This document shows positions 53,017 to 64,000 of a stretch of 64,000 nt of DNA, piece by piece (position 1 is the first letter of the stretch; every line of letters begins with the position of its first letter). Made by a program: the position numbers and the translations under genes. The notes beneath the pieces were generated by a model, which saw only the letters and a program-made list of their open reading frames with translations, was not told the origin of the DNA and did not search any database. The DNA is from Rhinopithecimicrobium faecis (lineage in GTDB: Bacteria; Bacteroidota; Bacteroidia; Sphingobacteriales; Sphingobacteriaceae), in assembly GCA_017942165.1 (NCBI GenBank), contig JAGKSB010000001.1, positions 288,440 to 352,439 on the forward strand, given 5' to 3'.

Positions 53017-54291
53017 TTAAATTAAATCAAAACCAATATCTTTTCTAAAGTACTTCGCATCGTAATAAATACGTCCTGCATCTGCTGTAGCCTGTTGTAA
53101 CGCATCAAATAAGGTGTCTTGTAGCGTCGTCACAGCAATAACTCGACCTCCCGCTGTAACAACTTTACCGTCTTCAAGCTTGGTGCCTGCATGAAATACA
53201 ATCGATTCTTTCACATTCTCAATATTTGAAATAACCTTGCCAGACTCATAAGCTCCCGGATATCCGCCAGCAACGCACATAACCGTTACAGCTGTTTTCG
53301 GGGAAACGGTAAACGAACGTTTGTCTAAATCTCCTGCAGCTACACCTTCAAATAAATCCAATAAATCAGATTCTATACGTGGTAATACAGATTCCGTCTC
53401 AGGATCCCCCATGCGTACATTGTATTCAATAACCTGCGGCTCGCCTTCCACATTCATCAAACCGATAAAAATAAATCCTTTATAAGGGATGCCATCCTTT
53501 TTTAAGCCGTCAACCGTCGGTTTAATAATGCGCTCCTCTACCTTGGCAAGGAAAGCTTCATCCGCAAATGGAACGGGAGAAATGGAACCCATACCTCCTG
53601 TATTTAAGCCTGTATCACCCTCACCTATACGTTTGTAATCTTTTGCTGAAGGTAAAACCTTGTAATTTTCACCATCTGTAAGCACAAATACCGAAAGCTC
53701 AATGCCTGCTAAGAACTCCTCAATAACAACCTGATCGGAGGCAGCGCCAAATTTAGCATCGGCAATCATAGCCGTTAATTCCGCTTTAGCCTCAGCTATA
53801 CTGGTACAAATTAATACCCCTTTTCCCGCGGCCAAACCATCAGCTTTTAAGACAATAGGTAATTTTTGTGTATCCAAATAGGCAATACCATCAGCTAAAG
53901 TGTCTTTGGTAAATGTTTTGTAGGCTGCTGTAGGGATATTATGACGAATCATAAATTGCTTAGAGAAATCTTTAGATCCCTCTAGTTGAGCTCCTGCAGC
54001 TTGTGGGCCAATTACAGGAATATGCTTGATATCCGCTCGCGATAAGAAATAATCATGAATACCTTTTACTAAAGGCTCCTCAGGTCCTACAACGATCATT
54101 TGTATCGTATTTGCTAAAGCAAAAGCCGCGATACCTTCAAAGTCCGTAACTTTTAAGGGAACATTTTCACCATAAGCTCCAGTGCCTGCATTGCCTGGCG
54201 CAATAAATAAGTTAGTTAACTTGTTACTTTGAGAAAGTTTATAGGCGAATGCAGACTCTCTACCGCCCGAACCAATAATTAGGATATTCAT
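53017..54291 (-). CDS. purD: Phosphoribosylamine-glycine ligase
   Basis: 424 residues from the ATG at 54291. The frame is open to 54327, but the -33 box lies inside that extension and the family begins MNILIIGSGGRESAFAYKL, so the inner start is right. The ATP-grasp core is clear (LPIVLKADGLAAGKGVLIC; GDTGLNTGGMGSISPVPF; VIEYNVRMGDPETE). It makes glycinamide ribonucleotide in purine synthesis. The promoter puts the transcript start next to the ATG. Confidence 0.97.
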   Translation of the reverse strand: MNILIIGSGGRESAFAYKLSQSNKLTNLFIAPGNAGTGAYGENVPLKVTDFEGIAAFALANTIQMIVVGPEEPLVKGIHDYFLSRADIKHIPVIGPQAAGAQLEGSKDFSKQFMIRHNIPTAAYKTFTKDTLADGIAYLDTQKLPIVLKADGLAAGKGVLICTSIAEAKAELTAMIADAKFGAASDQVVIEEFLAGIELSVFVLTDGENYKVLPSAKDYKRIGEGDTGLNTGGMGSISPVPFADEAFLAKVEERIIKPTVDGLKKDGIPYKGFIFIGLMNVEGEPQVIEYNVRMGDPETESVLPRIESDLLDLFEGVAAGDLDKRSFTVSPKTAVTVMCVAGGYPGAYESGKVISNIENVKESIVFHAGTKLEDGKVVTAGGRVIAVTTLQDTLFDALQQATADAGRIYYDAKYFRKDIGFDLI

Positions 54292-54295
54292 ACTA

Positions 54296-54328
54296 CAAAT
54301 ATATTTCTTTTGACGGGAATAGGTCAAA
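54296..54328 (-). promoter_or_regulatory. purD promoter with almost no leader
   Basis: Read leftward: TTTG (54328-54325), 21-bp spacer, TATATTTG (54303-54296), both consensus, then 4 nt and the ATG. Confidence 0.75.
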
Positions 54329-54496
54329 TTATTTATAAAGAGATGTTCATTTTTTAAATACGTAAACTTTTTTCACTTTAAAATTAGTAATTTAACAGAA
54401 GTAACCAATTATAAAGCCCTAGTTATGAATACCATGATCTAGCACTTTTTAATGTAAAAACACGAACTATGTTTAATTCATAATATGTCTTAATTT

Positions 54497-55264
54497 ATGG
54501 AATTTATAAAAACAGTAATTGAAGACCGTATAGCCCATATCGATTTGGATCGCGGAAAGTCGAACGCCTTTCATACGGAAATGCTTACCGAGCTAGAAGA
54601 GGCTATTCTAGCCGCAGAAAAGAATCCCGCCGTGGAAGGAATGATCTTACATGGAAAAGCTGGTTTTTTTACCGCTGGACTCGATTTAGTAACCCTTTAT
54701 AGGTACGATGAGTCCGAAATAAGAAAGCTCTTTATCCAATTTTTTTCTACCATAAAAACACTTGCTAAATTTCCTAAACCCGCAGTAGCCGCCCTTTCAG
54801 GCCATAGCCCCGCAGGAGGATGCGTGCTAGCCATCTGCTGTGACTACCGTGTGATGGCGGAAGGGAACTTTATTATAGGCCTTAATGAAATTCCTGTAGG
54901 AATTATTGTGCCGCAAAGTATTTTCAACCTCTATAGCTTCTGGATTGGACAAGCGGCAGCCTACCGCTCCCTATTAACGGGCAAATTATTTAGCCCTTCT
55001 GAAGCGCTAGCCATTGGGCTTATCGATGAGGTAGTCCCTGCCGACCGTATTCGCACAGCCTCCCTACGCAAGATTAAAACAATAACACAGTTTGATCAAC
55101 CATCCTGGAAACAGTGTAAACAAAATTTTAGAATCCCATTGATTGCCGAGTTGGAAAAAGAAAATGATACCCTCATTGACCAGATGCTTAGCCACTGGTG
55201 GAAACCCTCCTCCCGTGCAATTGTAAAAACAATCATAGATAATTTAACACAGAAAAAATCATAA
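54497..55264 (+). CDS. Enoyl-CoA hydratase/isomerase family protein
   Basis: 255 residues of the crotonase fold: GMILHGKAGFFTAGLDLVTL and SGHSPAGGCVLAICCDYRVM form the oxyanion hole region, and GLNEIPVGIIVPQSIF the active-site loop. The usual hydratase Glu pair is not evident; LNEIPVG keeps one acidic residue, as in isomerase-type members. It is followed 2 bp later by a dienoyl-CoA reductase-like gene, which points to breakdown of unsaturated fatty acids: Delta3,Delta2-enoyl-CoA isomerase plus 2,4-dienoyl-CoA reductase. Confidence 0.85.
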   Translation: MEFIKTVIEDRIAHIDLDRGKSNAFHTEMLTELEEAILAAEKNPAVEGMILHGKAGFFTAGLDLVTLYRYDESEIRKLFIQFFSTIKTLAKFPKPAVAALSGHSPAGGCVLAICCDYRVMAEGNFIIGLNEIPVGIIVPQSIFNLYSFWIGQAAAYRSLLTGKLFSPSEALAIGLIDEVVPADRIRTASLRKIKTITQFDQPSWKQCKQNFRIPLIAELEKENDTLIDQMLSHWWKPSSRAIVKTIIDNLTQKKS

Positions 55265-55266
55265 TT

Positions 55267-56145
55267 ATGGCAGCAACAGTTCAAGGCGCATTACATGAAA
55301 ATGCGTTAAAAGGTAAAACAATTGTTATCACCGGTGGAGGTACAGGCCTAGGTAAAGCCATGGGAACCTATTTCTCAAGCCTAGGGGCCAACCTCGTAAT
55401 AGCAAGCCGTAAATTAGCCGTACTCGAAGAAACAGCCAACGAAATAACAGCCCTCACAAGTAACCCCGTGCTCCCTATAGCCTGCGATATTCGTGAAGTC
55501 CAACAGATAGAAGATCTACTCACTGCCGCTGAAGAGAAATTTGGAAAAGTAGATGTCCTCTTAAATAACGCCGCAGGGAATTTTATTTCCCCAACGGAGA
55601 GGCTTTCTGCGAATGCATTTTCCACAGTCATAGATATTGTCCTCAAAGGTACGGCAAACTGCTGCCTCGTGTTTGGGAAAAATTGGATCGCAAAGCGTCA
55701 ACAAGCGAATATCCTAAATATCGTTACGACCTACGCTTTTACAGGGTCTGGCTATGTCGTCCCCTCAGCAATTGCCAAAGGTGGCGTGGTAACATTAACA
55801 AAATCCCTCGCTGTGGAATGGGGGAAATATGGTATTCGACATAATGCCATTGCCCCAGGTCCCTTCCCTACAAAAGGCGCTTGGGATAGACTGCTTCCGG
55901 GTGAGCTCGCAGAAAAGTTTAATTTCAAGAATCGCGTCCCCCTGAAACGTGTAGGTGAACATCAAGAGCTCGCTAATTTAGCCGCTTTCCTAATCTCAGA
56001 TTATGCAGGCTATATCAATGGCGAAATTATAACCATCGATGGTGGTGAATGGTTGCAGGGAGCTGGACAGTTCTCCGGCCTAGAAGCCATACCATCAGAA
56101 ATGTGGGATACCATAGAGGCGAATATTCGTAAATCTTCGAAGTAA
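55267..56145 (+). CDS. Short-chain dehydrogenase, 2,4-dienoyl-CoA reductase-like
   Basis: 292 residues. Rossmann motif TGGGTGLGKAMG, then NNAAGNF, and GSGYVVPSAIAKGGVV in place of the usual YxxxK. The family's Tyr is a Ser here, as in mammalian-type 2,4-dienoyl-CoA reductases, while Lys is kept. Later motifs NAIAPGPFPTKGAWDRL and ITIDGGEWL fit the same subgroup. It reduces 2,4-dienoyl-CoA with NADPH, clearing double bonds for beta-oxidation. Its stop overlaps the next ATG. Confidence 0.85.
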   Translation: MAATVQGALHENALKGKTIVITGGGTGLGKAMGTYFSSLGANLVIASRKLAVLEETANEITALTSNPVLPIACDIREVQQIEDLLTAAEEKFGKVDVLLNNAAGNFISPTERLSANAFSTVIDIVLKGTANCCLVFGKNWIAKRQQANILNIVTTYAFTGSGYVVPSAIAKGGVVTLTKSLAVEWGKYGIRHNAIAPGPFPTKGAWDRLLPGELAEKFNFKNRVPLKRVGEHQELANLAAFLISDYAGYINGEIITIDGGEWLQGAGQFSGLEAIPSEMWDTIEANIRKSSK

Positions 56146-56786
56146 TGAAATTTAATTTTTTAGCAATTGCAGTCCTATTCTTGGTAATAGGCTGCAATCA
56201 AGGAAAACCAAAGCAAGCGCAAGAACAAGCAAAGGATACACTGGCAATCCGGCAAACCACGACTCCGCAACAGCAGGGTTTAACGGAAACAATTAACATG
56301 GTGCTTAAAGCTTATCAAAATAAAGATGCGGCTACTTTAAATAAACTCGTCAACCCAGCATGGGGCATATATATCGTCTACAGACCCGGTGCCTCTGACA
56401 ACTTCACCATTATAGATAGCATAGACTTTAAAAATCCTGAACCCCACTATTACGAGTTCGAAGATTTTAAAACTACCGCCACTTTAAGCTATGCTCCACT
56501 CCCAACTTTTGACTGTGGTACTGAAAAATGGTCCAAAAATGGGCTTTTCTGTGATAGTACGGCAAATCCAACAACGCTCAGTCAAATTGCTGACTTTATG
56601 CAAACCTATAACGAAGCCAAATACAGTGAAGATCAATTGCAAAAAATAAAAAATATAGAGAAATCATCTTTTAGAGTTATTGCTACAGGTGAAGGTTATT
56701 TATCATTTATATTTCAGCTGACTTTATTAGATGGAAAATGGTATCTTACACTTATAGACCGTGCATATGGAGGCTGTGACGCCTAA
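56145..56786 (+). CDS. Lipoprotein of unknown function
   Basis: 213 residues with a lipobox (LVIGC, Cys17) and a Gln-rich linker (KPKQAQEQAKD). The body starts ETINMVLKAYQNKDAATLNK, an NTF2-like opening, and later shows FDCGTEKWSKNGLFCD and a C-terminal WYLTLIDRAYGGCDA. I do not know the family. It overlaps the stop of the dienoyl-CoA reductase gene by one base, so it is probably in that transcript, but its role need not be related. Confidence 0.75.
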   Translation: MKFNFLAIAVLFLVIGCNQGKPKQAQEQAKDTLAIRQTTTPQQQGLTETINMVLKAYQNKDAATLNKLVNPAWGIYIVYRPGASDNFTIIDSIDFKNPEPHYYEFEDFKTTATLSYAPLPTFDCGTEKWSKNGLFCDSTANPTTLSQIADFMQTYNEAKYSEDQLQKIKNIEKSSFRVIATGEGYLSFIFQLTLLDGKWYLTLIDRAYGGCDA

Positions 56787-56859
56787 ATTTTACCAAGTTT
56801 AAAATGTTAGATTTTGTAGTCACATTGCTTATATTTACACATTAATAATCGCTATTTTT

Positions 56860-58593
56860 ATGGGTACAATAGATCCGACTATTCAAGATAAAATTAATCA
56901 GTGGCTAAGCCCTGAGTACGACAGCGAAACTGTCGCTGCAGTACGTGCACTTATCGATCAAGATGCGCAAACAGAACTTATTGATAGCTTCTATAAAGAT
57001 TTGGAATTTGGAACGGGCGGTCTACGTGGTATTATGGGTGTTGGAAGTAACCGAATCAATAAATATAGCCTTGGTAAGGCTACGCAAGGACTCGCAAATT
57101 ACCTCAAATCTATTTATAAGGATACACCTATTAAAGTCGCGATAGCTTACGATAGCCGTAATAATTCCCAAAACTTTGGCCGCCTTGTGGCGGATGTATT
57201 TTCAGCGAATGATATTCAAGTTTATCTGTTTGATGAGTTGCGTCCTACACCTCTGCTATCTTTTGCCATTCGCCATTTCGGTTGTCAATCTGGTGTGATG
57301 TTAACAGCCTCACACAATCCCAAAGAATATAACGGGTATAAAGCCTATTGGAATGATGGCTGCCAGATTACAGCGCCTCATGACACCAATATTATCGATG
57401 AAGTAAATAAAATTCATTCTGTATCCGCTATTAAATTTACGGCGAATCCAGCAAATATAATCGCTGTAGGTGATGAGATTGATCTCCTTTATATGGAGGC
57501 AAACCAAGCATTAAGCTTACATCCTGAAGCTGTAGAAGCTCAAAAAGATTTAAAAATCGTCTATTCGCCAATCCATGGAACGGGTATTACACTTGTTCCC
57601 GCTATGCTTAAAGCTTGGGGCTTCACCAATGTGCATATCGTCCAAGAGCAAGCAACCCCTGACGGCAATTTCCCGACAGTAATATATCCAAACCCTGAAG
57701 AGGAAGATGCCATGGCAATGGCCACGCAAAAAGGCGCTGCGCTTGATGCTGATTTAGTGTTAGCAACGGATCCCGATGCGGATCGTGTAGGGGTAGCTGT
57801 GAAAAATACCGAAGGTAATTTCCAACTCTTAAATGGAAACCAAATTGGCGCCCTACTCACCCATTATGTTTTAGAATCAAAAAAACAAGCAGATAGTTTA
57901 CGGCCTACAGATTATATCGTTAAGACAATTGTGACGACAGAATTAATCCGCCAAATAGCAAACAACTATCAGGTGACAAGCTATGAAACACTCACAGGAT
58001 TCAAATTTATCGGCGAGCAGATTACTAAAATTGGGGATCAAGGAAAATATTTAGTTGGCGGAGAGGAAAGCTATGGCTTCTTAGTTGGTGATTTAGTAAG
58101 AGATAAAGATGCTGCCAACTCCTGTGCTTTCTTAGCGGAAATGACGGCCTTCTATAAAACGCAAGGGAAATCTTTATTTGACGTATTACTAGCCCTTTAT
58201 CAGAAATATGGCTTCTACCAAGAAAAACTCGTGTCCTTAACAAAAAAAGGAAAAGCTGGTGCCGAAGAAATTAAAGAAATGATGGTTCGCCTACGCCAAA
58301 ATCCGCCACTAACGCTAGCAGGAATCTCAGTTACTGAAATTAAAGACTACCAAAATCAAGTAGCCACAAACTTAAAAACGGGTGAAAAAATAGCCATAGA
58401 CCTGCCGGTATCGGACGTACTACAGTTTATTACCGTTGATGGTGATGTTATATCTGCACGCCCTTCTGGTACGGAACCAAAAATAAAATTCTACTGTTCT
58501 GTCAAAGAACCTTTACCTTCCATCGCGGATTATAAGGAAGTAGCTGAAAAGCTAGATCAGAAAGTAAATCAAATTATGCAAGATATTATTTAA
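56860..58593 (+). CDS. Phospho-sugar mutase (phosphoglucomutase/phosphomannomutase)
   Basis: 577 residues, the long PgcA-like type. Catalytic Ser151 in TASHNPKEYNGYK, metal loop DPDADRVGVA, sugar-binding GGEESYGFLVGD and phosphate-binding RPSGTEPKIKFY are all present in order. It interconverts hexose-1- and -6-phosphates for cell-wall and glycan precursors. It overlaps the following Nudix gene by one base. Confidence 0.94.
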   Translation: MGTIDPTIQDKINQWLSPEYDSETVAAVRALIDQDAQTELIDSFYKDLEFGTGGLRGIMGVGSNRINKYSLGKATQGLANYLKSIYKDTPIKVAIAYDSRNNSQNFGRLVADVFSANDIQVYLFDELRPTPLLSFAIRHFGCQSGVMLTASHNPKEYNGYKAYWNDGCQITAPHDTNIIDEVNKIHSVSAIKFTANPANIIAVGDEIDLLYMEANQALSLHPEAVEAQKDLKIVYSPIHGTGITLVPAMLKAWGFTNVHIVQEQATPDGNFPTVIYPNPEEEDAMAMATQKGAALDADLVLATDPDADRVGVAVKNTEGNFQLLNGNQIGALLTHYVLESKKQADSLRPTDYIVKTIVTTELIRQIANNYQVTSYETLTGFKFIGEQITKIGDQGKYLVGGEESYGFLVGDLVRDKDAANSCAFLAEMTAFYKTQGKSLFDVLLALYQKYGFYQEKLVSLTKKGKAGAEEIKEMMVRLRQNPPLTLAGISVTEIKDYQNQVATNLKTGEKIAIDLPVSDVLQFITVDGDVISARPSGTEPKIKFYCSVKEPLPSIADYKEVAEKLDQKVNQIMQDII

Positions 58594-59138
58594 TGGAAAA
58601 GTGGAAGCTGCTGAATTCGGAATATATTTCCAAGGCCCCTTGGGCGACCTTACGTAAGGATACCTGTTTACTGCCCAATGGACGTATTAACGATCATTAT
58701 TATGTCCTAGAATACCCCGATTGGGTAAATATGATAGGCATTACCACGGATCAGCAGCTTCTTGTAATCCGCCAATATAGACACGGTGCGGAAGAAATTC
58801 TACTGGAGCTTCCTGCAGGCACAATGGAGCCTGGTGAGGACCCTCAGTATGCGGCAGAACGTGAAATGCTTGAGGAAACAGGCTATCAATTTGACCATAT
58901 CGAAGAGATCGCGCAGCAGTATGCAAACCCGGCGACTTCAGCCAACATCACGCGCACATTCTTAATGACTGGAGGGCGGAAGATCCAAGATCAGGAACTA
59001 GACTTCTCCGAAGATATAGACGTTTTCTTAATCTCTTTAGAAGAGGCAAAAAAACTCCTATTGGAAAATAAATTCCCCCACGCTTTACACTCCTCAGCCC
59101 TCCTATATGCCTTTTTAAAAATAGGTTTACTTCAATAA
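58593..59138 (+). CDS. Nudix hydrolase, ADP-ribose/sugar pyrophosphatase-like
   Basis: 181 residues with a complete Nudix box: G at the start of GTMEPGEDPQYAAE, then REMLEETGY. The N-terminal beta-sheet (HYYVLEYPDWVNMIGIT) and LELPAGTMEPGE are typical of the ADP-ribose pyrophosphatase branch, which also accepts ADP- and GDP-sugars. It is translationally linked to the phospho-sugar mutase, consistent with nucleotide-sugar housekeeping. Substrate inferred. Confidence 0.9.
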   Translation: MEKWKLLNSEYISKAPWATLRKDTCLLPNGRINDHYYVLEYPDWVNMIGITTDQQLLVIRQYRHGAEEILLELPAGTMEPGEDPQYAAEREMLEETGYQFDHIEEIAQQYANPATSANITRTFLMTGGRKIQDQELDFSEDIDVFLISLEEAKKLLLENKFPHALHSSALLYAFLKIGLLQ

Positions 59139-59160
59139 GAAGTAAACCTATTTTTAAAAA
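59112..59160. terminator. Terminator overlapping the Nudix stop codon
   Basis: A perfect 21-bp stem (59112-59132 with 59140-59160) around a 7-nt loop. The loop contains the Nudix gene's stop codon (59136-59138). Confidence 0.8.
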
Positions 59161-59236
59161 AGAAAATACCAAGTTCTTTAACTTGTTTACACAACCTTTT
59201 ATAAGCTTTTCTCTTCCATGGCAATAGCTTTTTTTA

Positions 59237-59244
59237 TACCTTTG
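59237..59244 (+). promoter_or_regulatory. -7 box 4 nt before the ATG of the next gene
   Basis: TACCTTTG, a perfect box, with 4 nt to the ATG at 59249. No -33 element is seen at 19-21 bp. Confidence 0.5.
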
Positions 59245-59248
59245 CCAC

Positions 59249-60562
59249 ATGGCAAGAGAAATATTTGAAACCAACAGGAAAGCATTAAAAATTAATCTGA
59301 ATCCAGATATCTATGGAACCTTTGCTGAAATTGGCGCCGGTCAAGAAGTCGCTCGTAATTTCTTTGGCGCAGGGGCCGCTTCAGGAACGATTGCCAAGTC
59401 TATTTCAGCTTACGACATGGCTTTCTCAGATGCCATCTATGGGGTAGAAGAGTCCGGTCGGTATGTAAGCCGTACCCGTCTTATACGTATGTTAGATCAC
59501 GAATTTAACCTGCTTACAGAACGCTTACACGGTGAGAAATATTGTAATAAGAAATTCTTCGCTTTTGCAGACACGGTAACTACACTAAATTTCACGAAAA
59601 CAAATGATCCACATGGATGGATTGGCTTACGCTTTCAGCATGAAGTAGGTGGGCCAGTCAATGAAATTGTTATTCACGTGCGTCTCCTAGACTCCGACAA
59701 TCAGCTACAACAAAAGGTCCTAGGTATTATTGGGGTAAACCTCGTATTTGCTGCTTACTACTACACGGATAATGTGCAGACCATGATTGAATCACTCGTG
59801 GACAATCTTGCAATGGGATCTGTAGAAATTGATTTAGTAAAAGTTTCAGGACCGGTATTCCAAGATGTAAATGAGCGCTTAATAAACTTATACCTGATTG
59901 CTAAAGGCTTTGCTAAAGCAGCTATTTTTAGCCCATTGGGGAAAGCAGCACAGATTAAAGACTATTTATATAAAAAGAATATCATTATTCTCCGCACGAA
60001 ATACCGTCAAAAATCAAACCCTAACTTCGATTTATTCAATTTAGCTGTAGAGCAGTTTAAGAAAAATACAGGTGCAGAACCAGCAGATACCATTGTACTG
60101 ATTGAAGTACTTATGGGAAATGTTTTAGATGAGGATTCTACACTAACGGGTGAAGATTTAGCTTACTTTGCGGAACGTGCTGAATACTTATGTGCTACAG
60201 GAAATAATATTATCGTCTCTAACTTTAGACGTAATAACCACCTAGCCGAGTTTATAGCGCAGTTTAAACCTAAGAATGTTGGTATCGCGACGAACGTTTC
60301 TAATCTACGTAATATCTTTAACTCTGATCAATATAATAAGGAACAATATGCGAATGAACTCTTATCATATATCTCAGGCATGTTTAATAAAAACGTGAAG
60401 CTATATGCATATCCTTATAAATTGAAAAAAGATAATACCATTGTAACATCGAAAAATATGCCTGTTTCAGAAGAAGCAAAACCTCTTTTCGAATTCCTTA
60501 CCAAGAATGGATACATCATCGATATTGAAAACTACGATGAGAAGTTTGTAAAAACAGTATAA
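59249..60562 (+). CDS. Conserved cytosolic protein of unknown function
   Basis: 437 residues, soluble, no signal peptide. It opens MAREIFETNRKALKINLNPD and has GTFAEIGAGQEVARNFFGAG early, GWIGLRFQHEVGGPVNEIVI in the middle and KNVKLYAYPYKLKKDN near the end. The sequence has the look of a well-conserved Bacteroidota housekeeping protein, but I recognise no catalytic motif. Database names given to relatives vary, and no nucleotidyltransferase or receptor motif supports them. The predicted transcript starts at the ATG. A duplication containing the stop lies at its 3' end. Confidence 0.7.
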   Translation: MAREIFETNRKALKINLNPDIYGTFAEIGAGQEVARNFFGAGAASGTIAKSISAYDMAFSDAIYGVEESGRYVSRTRLIRMLDHEFNLLTERLHGEKYCNKKFFAFADTVTTLNFTKTNDPHGWIGLRFQHEVGGPVNEIVIHVRLLDSDNQLQQKVLGIIGVNLVFAAYYYTDNVQTMIESLVDNLAMGSVEIDLVKVSGPVFQDVNERLINLYLIAKGFAKAAIFSPLGKAAQIKDYLYKKNIIILRTKYRQKSNPNFDLFNLAVEQFKKNTGAEPADTIVLIEVLMGNVLDEDSTLTGEDLAYFAERAEYLCATGNNIIVSNFRRNNHLAEFIAQFKPKNVGIATNVSNLRNIFNSDQYNKEQYANELLSYISGMFNKNVKLYAYPYKLKKDNTIVTSKNMPVSEEAKPLFEFLTKNGYIIDIENYDEKFVKTV

Positions 60563-60593
60563 GTAACGCTCATAACGACAGTATAAGCAGCAC
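60552..60593 (+). repeat. Imperfect repeat spanning the stop codon
   Basis: ACAGTATAAGTAACGCTC is followed by ACAGTATAAGCAGCACTCC about 25 bp further on. Both copies carry the stop TAA in ACAGTATAAG. Confidence 0.6.
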
Positions 60594-60608
60594 TCCGAAT
60601 GAAGTTTT

Positions 60609-60637
60609 AAAGCAGTTATTGTATAAATAACTGCTTT
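60609..60637 (+). terminator. Terminator after the conserved unknown gene
   Basis: 12-bp stem AAAGCAGTTATT with its complement, 5-nt loop, then a long T-run on the + strand. Confidence 0.85.
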
Positions 60638-60779
60638 TTTTTGTGGCTATAACTATTTATCCGTGGCTATATAGCCTTGGATATATAGCCTATGAGTGAT
60701 AGGGTAAACGGAACTCCTTAGCCACACAGTACATCAAGACACATGAAATAGGTTTATTCCCAAAAATAGAGGCACACAA

Positions 60780-60811
60780 AAAAGCCCTTTAGTTTTCACT
60801 AAAGGGCTTTT
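60780..60811 (-). terminator. Terminator of the rrn operon
   Basis: 14-bp perfect stem (60780-60793 with 60798-60811) just downstream (leftward) of the 5S gene, flanked by A- and T-runs. Confidence 0.8.
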
Positions 60812-60821
60812 GTATAAAAAA

Positions 60822-60930
60822 AAGGCACCGACCTACTCTCCCACCTGTTACGGCAATACCATCGGCTCTGGCGGGCTTGACTGCTCTGTTCGGAATGGGA
60901 AGAGGTAGACACCGCCGATATAGGCACCTA
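60822..60930 (-). rRNA. rrf: 5S ribosomal RNA
   Basis: Read leftward: AGGTGCCTATATCGGCGG at the 5' end and GAGAGTAGGTCGGTGCC at the 3' end; the terminal helix closes as GGTGCC with GGTGCC through two G-U pairs. Core CCATTCCGAACAGAGCAG is the conserved loop. Ends are accurate to a few bases. It lies about 130 bp behind the 23S gene. Confidence 0.95.
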
Positions 60931-61062
60931 AAATAAGGTTATATATGTGTGATAAACAAGCCTAAGCTTGCGTACACCCGGCATTACATTTCGTAATACC
61001 CATATATCTATAGACAATTGAAAGAAAAACTAAAAGAGGAAGACAACAGTGTTTGCGTTGCT

Positions 61063-63956
<2,894 letters not shown>

Positions 63957-64000
63957 ATTCATAGCCCTTTTGCTACTATGATGGTGCTTTTTGATATAAT

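Noticed and set aside
54292..54327. Upstream start for purD
   Set aside because: It would place the promoter inside the coding region and add residues not found in PurD.
55267..56145. Inactive short-chain dehydrogenase because the catalytic Tyr is missing
   Set aside because: The Ser in that position is normal for 2,4-dienoyl-CoA reductases, which the rest of the sequence matches.

Overview
The window is a chromosomal segment of a Bacteroidota bacterium, most likely of the Sphingobacteriaceae (Sphingobacterium/Pedobacter type). This rests on SusC/SusD pairs, many lipoproteins with Bacteroidota-style lipoboxes, TANNTTTG-type -7 promoter boxes in place of Shine-Dalgarno sites, and moderately AT-rich DNA. 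There is no prophage, plasmid or CRISPR signature. It reads as ordinary chromosome with nutrient-uptake loci inserted between housekeeping genes.

Layout. 0-1.4 kb: the start of a MacB/FtsX-type permease, a DUF2147 protein and a small membrane protein. 1.5-9.6 kb: a SusC/SusD pair, a divergent AraC/PchR-like regulator and a siderophore-type TonB receptor; the two receptor genes share a promoter-proximal motif, which suggests an iron-uptake locus. 9.7-15.1 kb: a NagB-like/PIG-L fusion, an aminotransferase, a TlpA-like thioredoxin and RadA. 15.2-18.1 kb: an unusual three-part exported protein (GH3 remnant, serine beta-lactamase fold, M19 dipeptidase). 18.1-19.8 kb: xseA-xseB with short tandem repeats around their stop codons. 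20.0-26.7 kb: a four-gene envelope module (TonB receptor, DUF4876 lipoprotein, beta-barrel protein, di-haem cytochrome c peroxidase). 26.8-32.0 kb: a leftward five-gene run (P1-family peptidase, serine hydrolase, Asp/Glu racemase, pirin, aldehyde dehydrogenase). 32.2-39.8 kb: a rightward five-gene unit (HD-PycTM protein, polyphosphate kinase, SdiA-regulated-type lipoprotein, metallophosphoesterase, GAF protein) closed by a 60-bp perfect palindrome.

39.9-41.0 kb: an OmpA-family protein with a long leader. 41.5-50.3 kb: a small glycan-utilisation locus (GH29 fucosidase, SusC, SusD, Ig-like lipoprotein, metzincin lipoprotein) preceded by two LacI-type operator-like palindromes 21 bp apart. 50.3-52.3 kb: two unknown lipoproteins in AT-rich DNA. 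52.7-52.9 kb: two identical tRNA-Glu genes. 53.0-60.6 kb: purD, an enoyl-CoA hydratase/dienoyl-CoA reductase pair, a lipoprotein, a phosphohexomutase, a Nudix hydrolase and a conserved unknown protein. 60.8-64.0 kb: the 5S and 23S rRNA genes of a leftward rrn operon whose 16S gene lies beyond the window.

The strongest candidates for something new are the HD-PycTM/polyphosphate kinase operon (a Pycsar-type membrane effector domain with no cyclase in sight), the GH3-remnant/beta-lactamase/dipeptidase fusion, a recurring pattern of short duplications that contain stop codons, and promoters that place transcription starts at or next to the ATG.
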